Source: Dipteris shenzhenensis (Eukaryota; Polypodiophyta; Polypodiopsida; Gleicheniales). Taken from it: 64,000 nt of DNA. This document shows, one piece after another, positions 45,369-56,776 of this stretch (within the stretch, counting starts at the first letter, position 1; each line of letters opens with the position of its first letter). The position numbers and the translations under genes were made by a program. The notes under the pieces were generated by a model. The model ran no database searches and had not been told where the DNA came from. It was given only the letters and a program-made list of their open reading frames with translations. Where the stretch lies: NCBI GenBank assembly GCA_047967505.1, contig CM106538.1, one strand, 5' to 3'.

Positions 45369-45548
45369 AACAAGATGAATTTTATTCATGTGGGGAGAGA
45401 AAAAGAAAAGAGAGAGAAGAAGGAGAAGAGAGAGAGAGAGAGAGAGAGAAATGAGAGAGGAGAGAGAGAGAATGTTCAATGAATGCAAGTCCAAATTTTA
45501 ACAAAAAACGTGGAAGAGCAGAGAGAGGGAATGAATCCACTTCCAAAA
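45369..45548 (+). repeat. Dispersed direct repeat, right copy
   Basis: It shares AACAAGATGAATTTTATTCA, AATGCAAGTCCAAATTTTAA and CGTGGAAGAG...GAGAGAGGGAATGAA with the left copy, about 880 bases upstream. Between the copies, GAGGCCCAAATAGAAAGA also occurs twice (near 44840 and 44922). Confidence 0.88.
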
Positions 45549-48438
45549 AAGCAAACCCAAATTTGAAAGAGATGCTCTAAAGTCAACACACCAACCAATC
45601 AAAGAATTTGAAAGAAAAAACACATCTTAAACATGCTAGAAATTATTTTTACTTTTGAAAGTGTTGAACCTTCACTAAGGCTACGTAACAGCAGGGGAAA
45701 AAAATTAAATGCATGGACATTTTGAAGGTTGCACTGGAAAACAAGGATTGCAGAGACATAATTTCTCACGGCATAGACACGACAATAACGGCAGGCCGCC
45801 AGGCCGGATGAATGTAATTAACGTTGTTGTCAAATTTGCCCCCGAATTCATCGGGCGTATATCCCGGGTCAGAAAGTGCCTGGAATTACTTTTGGGGCTC
45901 GTTCCCCTTTTCACTTGCATTGTTATCCCGCAAAAGTAGCAATGGAGAATCGCAACTAAGCAAAGGCAAGCATATGCACTTCACCAGAATGGGTAGCAGC
46001 TGCGGAATCTTGAACTGGGTTGCGAGATGATCACAGGTTATTCAGCACCTAAACCAGATTTTGTCATGGCGGATCGTTCTAGATGAAGCTGCGTTTGATC
46101 AAAGGCTATGGAGGAGCAACCGCAAAGAAAACCAACAATAGCAGAAGAGCAAGCGTAAAGAAGCTGTGTTTGATCTAGCAGTAAGAGCAACATCCACAGA
46201 GACAAGAGGGATGAAGCTCCTTCACTCCCAGGAACCTTTTTCGAGATCGATTTGCGACCTTGGTAGTCTTAGCGATTGGAGCAAAATACTAAAATGAAAT
46301 CAAGAAAGAAGAGAAAGAGTGAAAAGCAGAAACAGAGCGCACCCAGGCAAGTGGCCAAATCAGGTTTTAGACCTGTTGGCATTGATGCACAGCAGTTGGA
46401 CGCTGGGCTTCATCGCCTCTATTGCAGTGTTACCAGGTGCCCATCAAATTATCATTTGGCTTTGCTGCCACAAAAGAAAGACTCGTCTTGATGGGAATGT
46501 CGTTTCTGCAGAATCCATCGAAGTCTAGCGCCAACGATCAAGCCAATGACGCACATCAAACTCAGAAGCATTTCTTTTGCATCAAATCGACTAATCCCTT
46601 AGCGAGAGCGAGAGCGAGAGAGAGAGAGAGAGAGAACACTAGGACTTCAGGCAATCCAATTTGAAACGGAAGGCAAAAGAAAGAGATGCGATTTGCGAAC
46701 CCCCCAGCAATTCAAAAATGTCCACGCGCAGCAGCATTTTCATCTATCATCTCCTCGAATCGTTCTTTGTCAAAGCCTCTTTGTCCCTAGTGAGTGCGAG
46801 GAAGATTGCTGAGCAAAGATTTGGACCCTGGTACTTGGACCAGGAAGCTCAAGGATCAAGCATGTCTGGCTCAAGCAAGAGGTACGAGTTCAGGATATTT
46901 TGTTTCCTTATGCATTTGCACAATTTTAGCTGCTTCTCTTTTCAAATATGTATATATATATATATATATGTATATGTATATTTATATTCATATAGAGAAA
47001 ATCGCAGATCTTACTACAAAACCTCGGCAATCAGAAACATACTGATGCCAACTCTCTGAATTTACCTCCCACAGCCAGTGCACAGCTCCCTAAACCTCCC
47101 CTAATTATTGACAAAATCACCTCTATTTCCCTATCAGATAGAGTACACCACCTGCGCTTTCACCATTTGCCAGGCGTAAGCTTACGATGAGGGAACCTGA
47201 TCGCATCACCAAACAAACGAGCTGTGTGGGCCCTAGAAAGCTCAGTCCTCAGGGCCTTCTCTACCTCAACCAATAGAGTAGAAGCTATTTCGTCCTCAGG
47301 CATGTTTTAAATCACTTGGGCCAAACTTCGCCAAAGGTTGCTTTGCATTACTATGTCCCTCCTGGCTGCTGGCTCTCTGCCACACTGCTTGGCGTGCTGC
47401 CTGTTTTAAGGGTCTGGTTGATTATTGTCGTGGCCTTCTTTAATCTCATCAAATGCCTTTAGGTTGTTGACTCCCTGTAACAAGTCAGTGATAATCATGG
47501 CTATTTGGCCAAGTCTTTGATATGCATGTCCCCTGTGATGTATCTCCCAACTCCTGTAAATGGTAGCAACCTCTGTCTGTGTTTTCTAACATGGTATCAG
47601 TGGAAATCAACTTTTATGTCTGAAGGACACGTACCTTTGCAAGAAGGAAGGTGACCAAAGGTCTGACAGGTGTGCCTTCGTGTGGGATTGCTTCTTGTTG
47701 TGTAGGGGGACAGCTGGATAGGCCTCATTTTGTACTAGGATTACTCGAGCGTGCTGGCGGGTTGTGCTCAAGGATGGTGGTACCATGGATGGTTGGTGCT
47801 ACCAGGATTTTTGTATCTGTGATCTAGGATGGTTTGCTTGTATAGAACCAGACCTAGAGGAGAAAGAACTGCGGTTTCCAGGGCCAAAGTCGAGGATGTC
47901 TCCGGCTTGTTCCTGAGAGCTTCTCAGTGGGAGTGTGTGGAGCATCTGCATGTATGTGTGGGTGTTGGCCCATGGTGGGTCAGTGAGAGGGGGTGTTGAG
48001 ATTTTTGGGGTCACCACCCCACCTGTGAGCCCCCAAATGAGGTGGACATGGGGAAGGTAGACCAGCAGCAAAAAAGATGCCACATAGGCAGAGAAGAAAG
48101 CTGCCACCGGGACAGATCTGAGAGAGAAGGGAGAGCTGCCACATGGGCAGCATGCAGGCTATCATGTGGGCTTCCTAGGAGCAGCATAGGGCCCTGCATC
48201 CGGGCTGAAGTGCTGGCACATAGGGCAGCCAACATGGGCTGCCAGGGCCGCTATATAGGCCTGCATGTGGCAGCAGAAGGGATTTCCAGTCGGCAGTCTG
48301 GAGGGGTGGGTCAGGCCCATAGGCAGGGCCAGTCAGCAGATGCCACGTGGCAGGCTGGTAGAGAAGAGCAGGTCTTGCCATAGACTGGGTCGGCCCAGAC
48401 TGTGGGCTGGTCTGCCAGTTCATACAGCATTCCAGCCC
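45549..48438. other. No gene recognised
   Basis: Short ORFs occur but none has a domain. A (TA)n microsatellite lies at 46949-46968. TGGTATCAGTGG at 47592-47603, preceded by CTAACA, resembles the end of an LTR plus an initiator Met primer site, but no partner LTR was found. From about 47960 to 48400 GC-rich words (GGCAGCATGCAGG, GGGCAGCC) recur loosely. Confidence 0.4.
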
Positions 48439-48446
48439 TATAAATA
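48439..48446 (+). promoter_or_regulatory. Candidate TATA box
   Basis: TATAAATA in a CCCTATAAATAGGGCC context is a textbook plant TATA box. It lies about 90 bases upstream of the gag-only LTR element, in the sequence that element inserted into. What it drives is unknown; an older LTR is a possibility. Confidence 0.5.
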
Positions 48447-48531
48447 GGGCCCCATTGTTGGGGTTCTACGAATTGACTGCTGCCTCAGATTTGGGACGGT
48501 TCCAGCAGCAGGGACTTGAGAGACTACTCTC

Positions 48532-48904
48532 TGTTGGAAACCAAGCCCAACAGGGCTAAGGCTCAAGGGGGGCAGATGGAACGTGCCATGTGGCACTACT
48601 GCATGGGTGCATGCAGCACTTGTATGGCAGCTCTTCCAGCATATTCTACTACACGGTCATGATCTCAGGTGACGATCTGGAGGCAGTTTCGGAGGTGATT
48701 TTGCAGCTCATGGAGGGCGTCTCATGGCGGTGAAGCTGTTCTCCTTCTATTTAGTGATGGCCCGATGTCCAGAGCTCTCTCGCTCTCTCGAGTGTAGCCT
48801 CTTCTATTCACACAGTTTATGAATATAGCTTGTCTTTTGATTTTCCCTCTGCTGTGTATTGTTTACAGTAGGTTGTAGTAATTGTGATCAATAAGTTTTT
48901 AATA
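48532..48904 (+). repeat. 5' LTR of element C
   Basis: 373 bp, starting TGTTGGAAACCAAGCC. It ends TTTTTAATA, where the terminal CA has apparently become TA; the 3' LTR keeps AACA. Confidence 0.9.
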
Positions 48905-48906
48905 GT

Positions 48907-48918
48907 TGGTATCAGAGC
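48907..48918 (+). other. Primer-binding site of element C
   Basis: TGGTATCAGAGC is a perfect match to the plant initiator Met tRNA primer site, two bases after the LTR. Confidence 0.93.
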
Positions 48919-49021
48919 AGTGTTTGGATCTGTGGAGAAGGGAGATAAATCGATTACACGCATGTGTGTATCTTCACTTTGAACTAATTATCTGCTCGAG
49001 CATCGACGCAGCTGTCAGGAA

Positions 49022-49848
49022 ATGGAACCGAAAGGAGAAGCTATAAAGCTTGTCACCTTCACAGGAGAAATTTTTCCGGCATGGCAACTTACAATTCAAC
49101 TCTATCCGATGGAGAGAGGGCTCTGGCCAATCGTGTCAGGTGCTGCTGAGGAGGATTCAGAAGGCACAAGTTTTTTGCAATGGGAAAGCCGCAATCTTCG
49201 TGCTCTAGGAATCATAGGCAGGGCACTGGGTGCTCGGTATTATCACCACCTCGATCTGGGAGTTAGTGCAGCTGAGAATTGGATCGCCATCGAAACTTGG
49301 AAATCAGTGCATGTCTCAGAAATTCAAAGGTATTGTTGAAGCAAGAATTCTTTGGTCTCAAGATGGAGGAGAATACAACTCTCGGATGGCACATTAGCAG
49401 GATGCGAGTTATCTTGAGGCAGTTGCTAGATCTCCATGTCAAAGTAGAAGATGACGATATAAAGGCAGTACTCTTGTCGAGTCTTTCCTCCTCCTACGAC
49501 AATATAGAGAAGATTCTTCGTGTGAATGGTGAGCTGACGGTGAACAAGATGGTAGCTACTCTTTTGGGCAAAGAAAGGCGTCAGAAACGTGAATATAGCT
49601 TTGGAGAAAACGCTTACCTAATGGAGAACAGCAGGCAGGTGAAGAAGAAAGAACTGAAGTTTAGTTATTGTGGCAAATCGAGACATAAGGAGGACTATTG
49701 TTATCGAAAGAAGGAAGCCTTGGCTAAGCAGAACCAAGAGATCACTATGACTAGCAAGGAGCATGCACATGCAATAACCAGGATCTGTGCATCGTCGAGG
49801 GCGACATGGATTACGATGGGTTTGCTTTCTGAGTGTGTGCTGCAGTAG
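49022..49848 (+). pseudogene. gag: Ty1/copia-type Gag of element C, frameshifted
   Basis: It starts MEPKGEAIKLVTFTGEIFPA at 49022. The first frame closes at 49337-49339; the homologous sequence continues in the next frame from about 49300 (LLKQEFFGLKMEENTTLGWH, LRQLLDLHVKVEDDDIKAVL), so one indel lies near 49290-49320. The UBN2-type Gag core is recognisable (LLSSLSSSYDNIEKIL). The zinc knuckle FSYCGKSRHKEDYC has lost its first Cys. The frame ends at 49848 and no pol gene follows. Confidence 0.85.
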
Positions 49849-50190
49849 CAGCAAGTAGCATAGGGTTCTGGTCAATAAGGTGATCAGTTTGTATGCCGAT
49901 CATTGTCGTGTGTGTGTCAAGAGAGGCGATGAGCGTCACTTGTTTATTTTCGGGTCTGAGCATTGATAGTCTTGGTCTTTGTCTGGTTTGAATCAAATCA
50001 ATTGCGTGTTTTGTTGGGCAGAAAGCCTTTTCTTTAGTCCTTACTTTTCTTTTGCAAGTGACATGTCTGGCATTTTTGCTCGTTTTTTAGTCTTTTACCA
50101 GCTTCGGGTCATGATCTTTTTCCTTTTGGATCCTTTGAAAATGTGCAAGTAGGGGAATTTGTCATGTAGTTGATTATGTTGTCCAACCTC

Positions 50191-50203
50191 AGCTTGAGGG
50201 GGG
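50191..50203 (+). other. Polypurine tract of element C
   Basis: AGCTTGAGGGGGG lies directly before the 3' LTR. Confidence 0.85.
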
Positions 50204-51077
50204 TGTTGGAAACCAAGCCTTGTTAGGCTAAGGCTCAAGGGGGTGCAGATGGAGCGTGTCATGTGGCACTATTGCATGGGTGCATGGAGCACTTATATGG
50301 GGGCTCTTCCAGCGTATTCTACTACACGGCCGTGATCTTAGGTGACGATCTGGAGGCGGTTTCGGAGGTAATTTCGCAGTTGATGGAGGACGTCTCATGG
50401 TGGTGAAGCTATTCTCCTTCTATTTAGTGATGGCCTGATCCTGGGACACCAACTCAATATGTAATATGTTACTACCCTCATCCAAAATCTAGGGTATGGG
50501 GGGACAAGGTCCATATATAATATGCATGGATTTCCTTTAAAAAATTCAAATATGCAAGGAAAAAATATGAAAATTTCACGTTCCCCAACCTTCATAGTAT
50601 AAGATATATACCTTGAAAAATATGCAACATTTTAAGATTTGTACATATTTTTCATAATATGTGAGGCCCAAGGAGGGGGTCTTTTGGATGACGGGGGGGT
50701 AAAACAAAAATAACACTAAAATATGAAAACCCATCTCCTTTTAAATTAATGTAACTTTTTTATGTGTTACCCAAATTTCAAGGTGTAAAGACATATTTGA
50801 AGCTCTTTTAGTATAGAACACAACCATGTTAATTTGAATAATTTCTACTCATGGCATATTGTTAAATTCATCTCATACTTAAGATTTTGATGGGTTTTCT
50901 TACTAAATGGAGTTGGCGCCCCAGGGGCCTGATGTCTACCTCTCGCTCTCTCGCTCTCTCGAGATGTAGTCTCTGCTATTCACACAGCTTATGAATACAG
51001 CTTGTCTTTTGGTTTTCCCTTTGCTATGTATTGTTTACAGTAGGTTGTAGTAATTGTGATCAAATCAGTTTTTAACA
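50204..51077 (+). repeat. 3' LTR of element C, split by a MITE
   Basis: The LTR parts are 50204-50439 and 50934-51077. Without the MITE and one duplicated octamer the LTR is about 380 bp, close to the 373-bp 5' LTR. It ends TTTTTAACA. Confidence 0.92.
50440..50925. mobile_element. hAT-like MITE (486 bp) in the 3' LTR
   Basis: It is flanked by a perfect 8-bp duplication GGCCTGAT (50432-50439 and 50926-50933). The end CCTGGGACACCAACTC matches the complement of the other end, GAGTTGGCGCCCCAGG, at 14 of 16 positions. The 5' LTR has the uninterrupted site (GGCCCGATGTC), confirming the insertion. The 8-bp duplication and short terminal repeats fit the hAT superfamily. No protein is encoded; a 66-codon minus-strand frame inside it is chance. 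Confidence 0.9.
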
Positions 51078-51082
51078 CTCTC

Positions 51083-53860
51083 AGCCTGCAGTTCTTCATA
51101 AGCAATGAGGAGCTCAAAGAACGGAACAGTACGCTGCCTCACCATTGGCTGTCCATTGGAGCAGCAAGGAGGCTTGTAGGGAAGGGCATCTACTCAGCCC
51201 ACTAAATCTCCTTGGGCAGATTTGGAGGTGCCAGGAGAAGATAGAAAAGTTTTGTGTGGCCGATGGTCCACATCTAGGCAGGACAATATCTGCTAGATGG
51301 TGGTACACTGCGCACCCCTTTATATGAGGTTCATTCATTGGAGCAATCTATTTTACTGTTTCTACTCTACTCTGCATGGGTCAATAAATGTGTGCGCATC
51401 TATCTCTACCTCCATTCACTTGTGTGCACAAAGGAAATAGAGTTAGATTTTAATTTAGCAGTGTGTGTTTCCTTGGCTATGTTTCTACACAATCTTCTGG
51501 CGCGGGAATGTTGCCTACAGAAAGCAAACTTGCTCATGAGCTTGGAGTTCTAAGTGAGTTGATAAGCGGTATTGTGACTCGTAGTCCTGGTCTAAAGCTA
51601 TGGAGCTTCCATTGGATATCTGATCCAAGTCTATGGAAAAATTTGTCGAGCCTATCCTCATCTTTCTATAATGAGATGGTTACCAAAGTGAGTGGTTCAT
51701 TGGTTCATTAGGACTTGCGTCCGTCCACATATTGTGGCAGCGGATCTGAGGCCTTGCAGTCATACTTGGTGAGCTCCTAATCCACATCATCGTAGTGATC
51801 TGTATGCCCTTATGCCACCAAGTAATTGCTTCCTTTTAAGAGGCAAGGATACACTTCTCGTTGTCCTTTGTTTGAACAACTCTCAAAGTGATTAAGCAAT
51901 GAAATGAGGGTTAAAGGATTGGTTTTTCAATCGTACTCCTTGAAATTGGAAAAGAAGACTTGGTGAGCTGTCAAACAGCTCCTCTTTCTCTGCTGTCTTT
52001 ATCGGAATGAAACATAGGAAGGCAGATCCATTCCTTTGCTTCATGGTCCAGGTTGTCTTTGGCTAATAAACTTCACCTGCATTGCGTCTTGCATCATGAA
52101 CATCATTGACAATGGGGAAAGTGGTGCTTTTATAGCAAGGAGTTCCCTTGAAAAGAGCAATCCATACTAGCAAGAGAACTGCATGATATCATGAGGGAGA
52201 AAAGCAAATAGCTTGGTATTACAAGGTATGCAGGGAGAGAACCCAGATTTTATGATGCAAGGGCTGGTCATCATTGGGGCACAATGATTGGCAAGGAAAC
52301 TTGAAAACAGTAGAGGCAAGTACATTGCATGTACAATGGATGTGCCCTTAGAGCAACTATTGGGGTGGGCGCTCAGTTTCTGGTCACACCAGCTAGCCCT
52401 ACAAAACCCAGGTTGTTGGAAGACCGAAAATTGTGTCTGGGAACCAGAGGGGCGAGCAGTGCTGGTTCAGTTGTCTCTAGGGATGGTCTCCCTGCTAGTA
52501 GGCTCGGTCTATGGTGCCAAGCGCTCAAAGGAGAGCCGAGCTTTGAAATTGGTTGCAAGATGTTGAGAGTCAAAAGTTGTCTTGAAGGGGACTGGAACAT
52601 GATTCGGAATGAAGAGACAGATCGCATGACAGAAAGGATATGCTTCAAGTAGAGGAGGCATGGCAAGACTGGACAGCAAGTTGCAACTGTTACTGCTCAG
52701 AGCTGATTCTTCTGGTTCTCTTTCATAGTTTACATGGTGGTGGTTTGTAATACAGCTTTCTCTGATCATCAGCCTATTGAGAGGGAGTTTTCGCTTCTGC
52801 AGGAAGGGGGCAAAGCTTATTTAAATATTCCTCTCAAGTTCAATCATTTTATGCTGAAGGATTCGGGGTGTCGTCACCCAATTCTCCTTGTTCTGTCATT
52901 CCCTTTCTAGGATTCTGTCAGGTGGACCAAGGGTTCCAAGTGCACCTTAACTTTGTCATTCACTTGAGCTGGTGCCACTGTACATGTACTGAATTTGGAG
53001 GATGCTGGACAGAGACCAAGGGTTCCAAGTGCACCTTAACTTTGTCATCCACTTGAGCTGGTGCCACTGTACATGTACTGAATTTGGAAGATGCTGAACA
53101 GCAGGAATGGCCATCCCCTAAGGCCATCTACCTCCTCTGTCCCACAGCTTTACTAGCCAATATATCTCCCTGGTGAGTGTCCGCCAAGCTTGTAAAGGCT
53201 GGCTATGAAAGCTGATAAAAACTACCGTTATAGAATATCCAATGCAAGCATGGGCTCTAGGTGCTTCCAACCTGATTGCAATGTTGTATGCATTTTCTTG
53301 GAAGCTGCTTTCATAGCTGATTGCTTAGAGTGCTGTGTAGTAGTAGCTTGCAAAGCAGTGCGAGACACTGCTTTATTGTGATGTGCACGGACATGAACCT
53401 TATTTTTATTAGTTCGCCCAATTGGAGGTGATTGCTTCGTAATGGATTTACCTTAGGAATTCGTCAATCTTTGACGATCATGCAGTGTTACTTCAAATAT
53501 GCACAATCAATCGGGAAGAAACATTATTAATTAGAATAAGTACGAGTTGGCTGGAACAATAGTATGTATCTTGTGCACTTGCATCACGTCTACTAAGCTC
53601 CACTTTAATTAAAATGTAACTTCAATCTTTTTCGAACCGATCTGTTCAGTATTTCTAGAGGGATTTAAAACTTAGGCGATGGTTCGCATTGCACAGCTTG
53701 TGAAGGAATTGTGCATCACGTCTACTGTAATTATAATGTAATTTCGAAGCTAGAGGGATTTAAAACTTAAGGCGGTGGTCATTGCACAACTTAGGCGGTG
53801 GTTCGCAGTGCGCACTCTGGAGTTTGGGCAGAGAGCATCGGGATTCGAATTTCGGCTCAT
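51083..53860. other. No gene recognised; 89-bp tandem duplication
   Basis: Several frames of 60-110 codons lack recognisable domains. At 52926-53103 an 89-bp unit (ACCAAGGGTTCCAAGTGCAC...) is duplicated in tandem with few changes. At 53660-53810 phrases such as GAGGGATTTAAAACTTA and TTAGGCGGTGGTTCGCA recur. Confidence 0.45.
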
Positions 53861-53893
53861 CGATGATGTAAGTTTCATGTAACTGGAATTACG

Positions 53894-53899
53894 CACGTG
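53894..53899. promoter_or_regulatory. G-box (CACGTG) upstream of the AP2/ERF gene
   Basis: CGCACGTGAG contains a palindromic CACGTG and an ACGTG core about 205 bases before the ATG at 54103. Such sites bind bZIP or bHLH factors in stress- and ABA-responsive promoters. One site alone is weak evidence. Confidence 0.35.
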
Positions 53900-54102
53900 A
53901 GTATTACATTAAAGAATTCTCGATAGGCTCGCCGTGGAGTTCTATGTAATCCATAACAAAGTGCCACGTTGAGCGACGCCTCCGTCCATGATAGTGAGCA
54001 ATAGGTCGGTAAGGCGGTTGACGTGGGTATCGGGACCTCTTTAACCACCAAGAGATCTTCAAATTCGGAGCATGGTCCTGATTCATAAACCATGATTGTT
54101 TC

Positions 54103-54750
54103 TTGAATTTTGCTCTACACTCGCTAGTCGATTTCACCTGGAAGCCTAAATTTAGTGGTCAATCAACGCTGCCAATGAACATTTCCGAGGGTGCAAGGCC
54201 CTCAAGGGTGAACGCTTCTAGACCCGGGTACCGTGGAGTTCGCCAGCGTTCTTGGGGGAAATGGGTTTCCGAAATTCGAGAGCCCCATAAGCGGTCTCGT
54301 ATCTGGTTGGGCTCCTATCACACGCCCGAGGCTGCTGCTCGTGCTTACGATACCGCCCTCGTTTACCTTAGAGGACCTTCTGCTCAGCTCAATTTTCCAG
54401 ACTCCCCGCCTCAGATCCCAGCTGCAGCCAGTTATCCGGCGTTGTCGCCCAAGGCCATTCAGCGAGCCGCTTTAGCTGAGGGCGCAAGATATGACAGAAT
54501 GGGCGCCAGTCCGTCGAACTTTCGCATTGAGAATCATCCCTCGACGTTGAATGACAATCAGCTCCCCATTGCGCCCTTAGCTGAAGAGATTACGGGTTCT
54601 TCTTCGCAAGGAGCTCCTCACTGTCTTACCTGGGCGTCGACGGATTCGAGCGAATCGCAGTTTCCGACAACGCGAAACCGGCCTTCAACCAGCGAGGCCC
54701 CGAACGACGAGGAAGGTTTCTTGGAGCTAGAGGAACTATTTAGAACGTAG
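54103..54750 (+). CDS. DREB-type AP2/ERF transcription factor
   Basis: Intact, intronless frame of 215 residues. A single AP2/ERF domain (residues about 42-100) starts [20 protein letters not shown] and continues [20 protein letters not shown] to LNFPD. The domain positions that separate DREB from ERF proteins carry Val14 and Glu19 (residues 55 and 60), the DREB state, which favours binding to DRE/CRT (CCGAC) promoter elements. [13 protein letters not shown] and GPSAxLNFP resemble the A-5/group II branch, though the assignment is tentative and no EAR repression motif is visible. The C-terminal half is Ser/Pro-rich and ends in an acidic [11 protein letters not shown] segment that could activate transcription. 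An in-frame ATG at 54178 is an alternative start. It would act in the nucleus. It is the only convincing host gene here, isolated among mobile elements. Confidence 0.93.
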   Translation: MNFALHSLVDFTWKPKFSGQSTLPMNISEGARPSRVNASRPGYRGVRQRSWGKWVSEIREPHKRSRIWLGSYHTPEAAARAYDTALVYLRGPSAQLNFPDSPPQIPAAASYPALSPKAIQRAALAEGARYDRMGASPSNFRIENHPSTLNDNQLPIAPLAEEITGSSSQGAPHCLTWASTDSSESQFPTTRNRPSTSEAPNDEEGFLELEELFRT

Positions 54751-55258
54751 TGAAGAGAAGAGGGCTTATGAGTCGTTCTTCGCATGCGGCCTCTATTCTC
54801 CATAGCTGGGCGACGTACTTCGCACCCAGACCGTCGTATTTGCAAGGTTCGACATACCAACTAGTTGTGTTGCAATGGCATTTAAGCACTCATAATATGT
54901 TGATAGCATAGGCAGCTCTGTAAAGACATTAGAATTGAATTGAGCAAGCGCGAGAGAGAGAGAGATATATATATATATATATATATTTACAAAGAGAATG
55001 TAGTGTGTGTGTATGAGAGACTACTTTCACTAAAAGAGTGTGTACAATGAGATTGTAGTGTGTGTGTGAGAGAGAAGAAGAAGAAGAAGAAGAAGAATAT
55101 ATTATCGTCCTCTGAAGACCAAAAATCGGCCTATGGGACTTGAAACAATACAAAACCTTACATACATAAAGACTCCTCCCTCAAAGGGGAGGGTAATAAG
55201 AGAAACTACCTTTATGTCTGGGTGAGTTTTTGTGCTTGAAAAGCTTAGATACAAATGT

Positions 55259-55307
<49 letters not shown>

Positions 55308-56303
55308 TGGCTGGCACCTATGAGTTTAGCATAAGAGTATTATAATGTATGCTTTTTTTTTTGGTTTAGGTCCCACTCTTAGAATTCTTAATAAAATTTC
55401 CATTCTTTAAATTTTAAAGCCTTTTTTTTTCACAAAGATTAGAATTTATCAAAAGGAAAGAACGCTTGCTCGGACCATCCCTTGCCAGCCCGTCGTGCCC
55501 ACTGCCCAATTGCATTTAGCCATGCCCAGGCATGGTTTTGAAATCCTCTGGATTAGAGAGTTGTGCGTTTTCTAGGTTGAATTTAGTTGCACCTCATCGC
55601 CAATCAACTCGCATTTAAAACCACACACCCTTAATGATGTATCGTAGTAAGCATTTCATTGAATTACTTATGCTAGTCTCGTGACCCTTTTTTTAAATGA
55701 AAACATTGCTTTGCTTTGAGATGTAACCTTCATGTTGAGTTTATTTTTTGTACAACCTTCTTTATGAGTTTTTTGTTTTTGGTTAAAACTAGTGTATGTG
55801 TGCTCTCATTGCTCCTTGCATTGATGTGTCAAATTTTACATGGTTGTGGATCATCTGAAAGTATGATAATTGGTGAAATACTCAATTATTGTTGTATTCT
55901 TGTCAACTTAAACAAATTAAAAAAAAGGCTAGTTTTGCTAAGAGAGATTACACCTAGTACAAACATATACTTTCAAATAAGATTTTCTTTTGAATACATA
56001 ATCTATGCTTGAATTCTTTCCAAAAAAAATAAAAATTACTAGCAAAGAAAATTGAGATTGATATTTATGAGACTTGGTAACTCCCGCTCTTTGATATTTA
56101 TATATATATTCATTGCATCAAAATCGGTGAAATAAGATAGGATCGCCTTGTTGGATTTTTGGGTGCTTCTCTTAAGTGTAGAAATAAGGATCTTTCTAAT
56201 GAATCTTGAGCTAACACTTCTGGGCTCAAACTTAAATCGAAAGAGTACACCGATTGAAAGAATGTGCAACTGAAGAGAGCCCTTGAACAAAGGACGATGA
56301 GAG
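54751..56303. other. 3' flank of the AP2/ERF gene; simple repeats
   Basis: Contains a GA/TA microsatellite (54950-54987), a GAA run (55075-55096) and a GA run (55266-55302). The rest is AT-rich with no domain. GTGCAACTGAAGAGAGCCCT and the bases after it (56263-56294) are echoed on the far side of the LTR element that follows. Confidence 0.5.
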
Positions 56304-56591
56304 TGTTGGTAAATTGAAAAGAAAGAGTAGAGTGGACACAAACTCAGAATACTTGCATTATGGAATGAAGAAGAGTGAGGTCCTTATGTAGGTACCTCTT
56401 ACATGCTCATTGACATCACTGATGACTTCAGAGCTTTACAATCATCTCCTCAATCTGCTCCTAGATTCTCTCAATCATCCTATGTGGCTTTCCACCACCT
56501 AACTGTGCTTATGGGCACCTAACTGTGTCTCTAGCACTCACACATAGAAACCAAGGTGTGCCTGAGGCATACACCTTGAGATATCCCAACA
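56304..56591 (-). repeat. 3' LTR of copy B
   Basis: 288 bp, TG...CA on the minus strand. It is adjacent to the polypurine tract CTTGAGGGGGGGTT (minus strand, about 56592-56605). Confidence 0.95.
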
Positions 56592-56776
56592 AACCCCCCC
56601 TCAAGGGAATGCCTCAGGCTATGTCAAGGATACAGCTAGCACAAGGTGTCTCATGCCATCTCATGGTGGTCATGGATCTATCAATGGCTAGGATCTCAAG
56701 CTAGCAAGGGTTCCCATGGGTGTAAGGTAAACAAAAGGGATACAAAAAGACCTTCCAATGGTTATCTCCCCTGCAT

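Larger units (their letters stand above)
48532..51077 (+). mobile_element. Second gag-only LTR retrotransposon (element C)
   Basis: The 5' LTR is 48532-48904 (TGTTGGAAACC...TTTTTAATA) and the 3' LTR is 50204-51077 (ending TTTTTAACA), the latter enlarged by a 486-bp MITE plus its 8-bp duplication. A perfect 5-bp target duplication CTCTC flanks the element (48527-48531 and 51078-51082). The primer site TGGTATCAGAGC is at 48907-48918, and a polypurine tract (CTTGAGGGGGG) ends at 50203. The 1.3-kb interior encodes only a broken copia-type Gag. The LTRs differ by roughly 8% by eye, so it is clearly older than copies A and B, to which its LTRs are not obviously related. Confidence 0.93.

Noticed and set aside
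46661-47059. A 132-codon plus-strand ORF
   Set aside because: It ends in a TA microsatellite, has no recognised domain and no coding neighbours.
47592-47603. Another LTR element marked by TGGTATCAGTGG
   Set aside because: Only the first nine bases match the primer site, and no LTR pair or gag follows.
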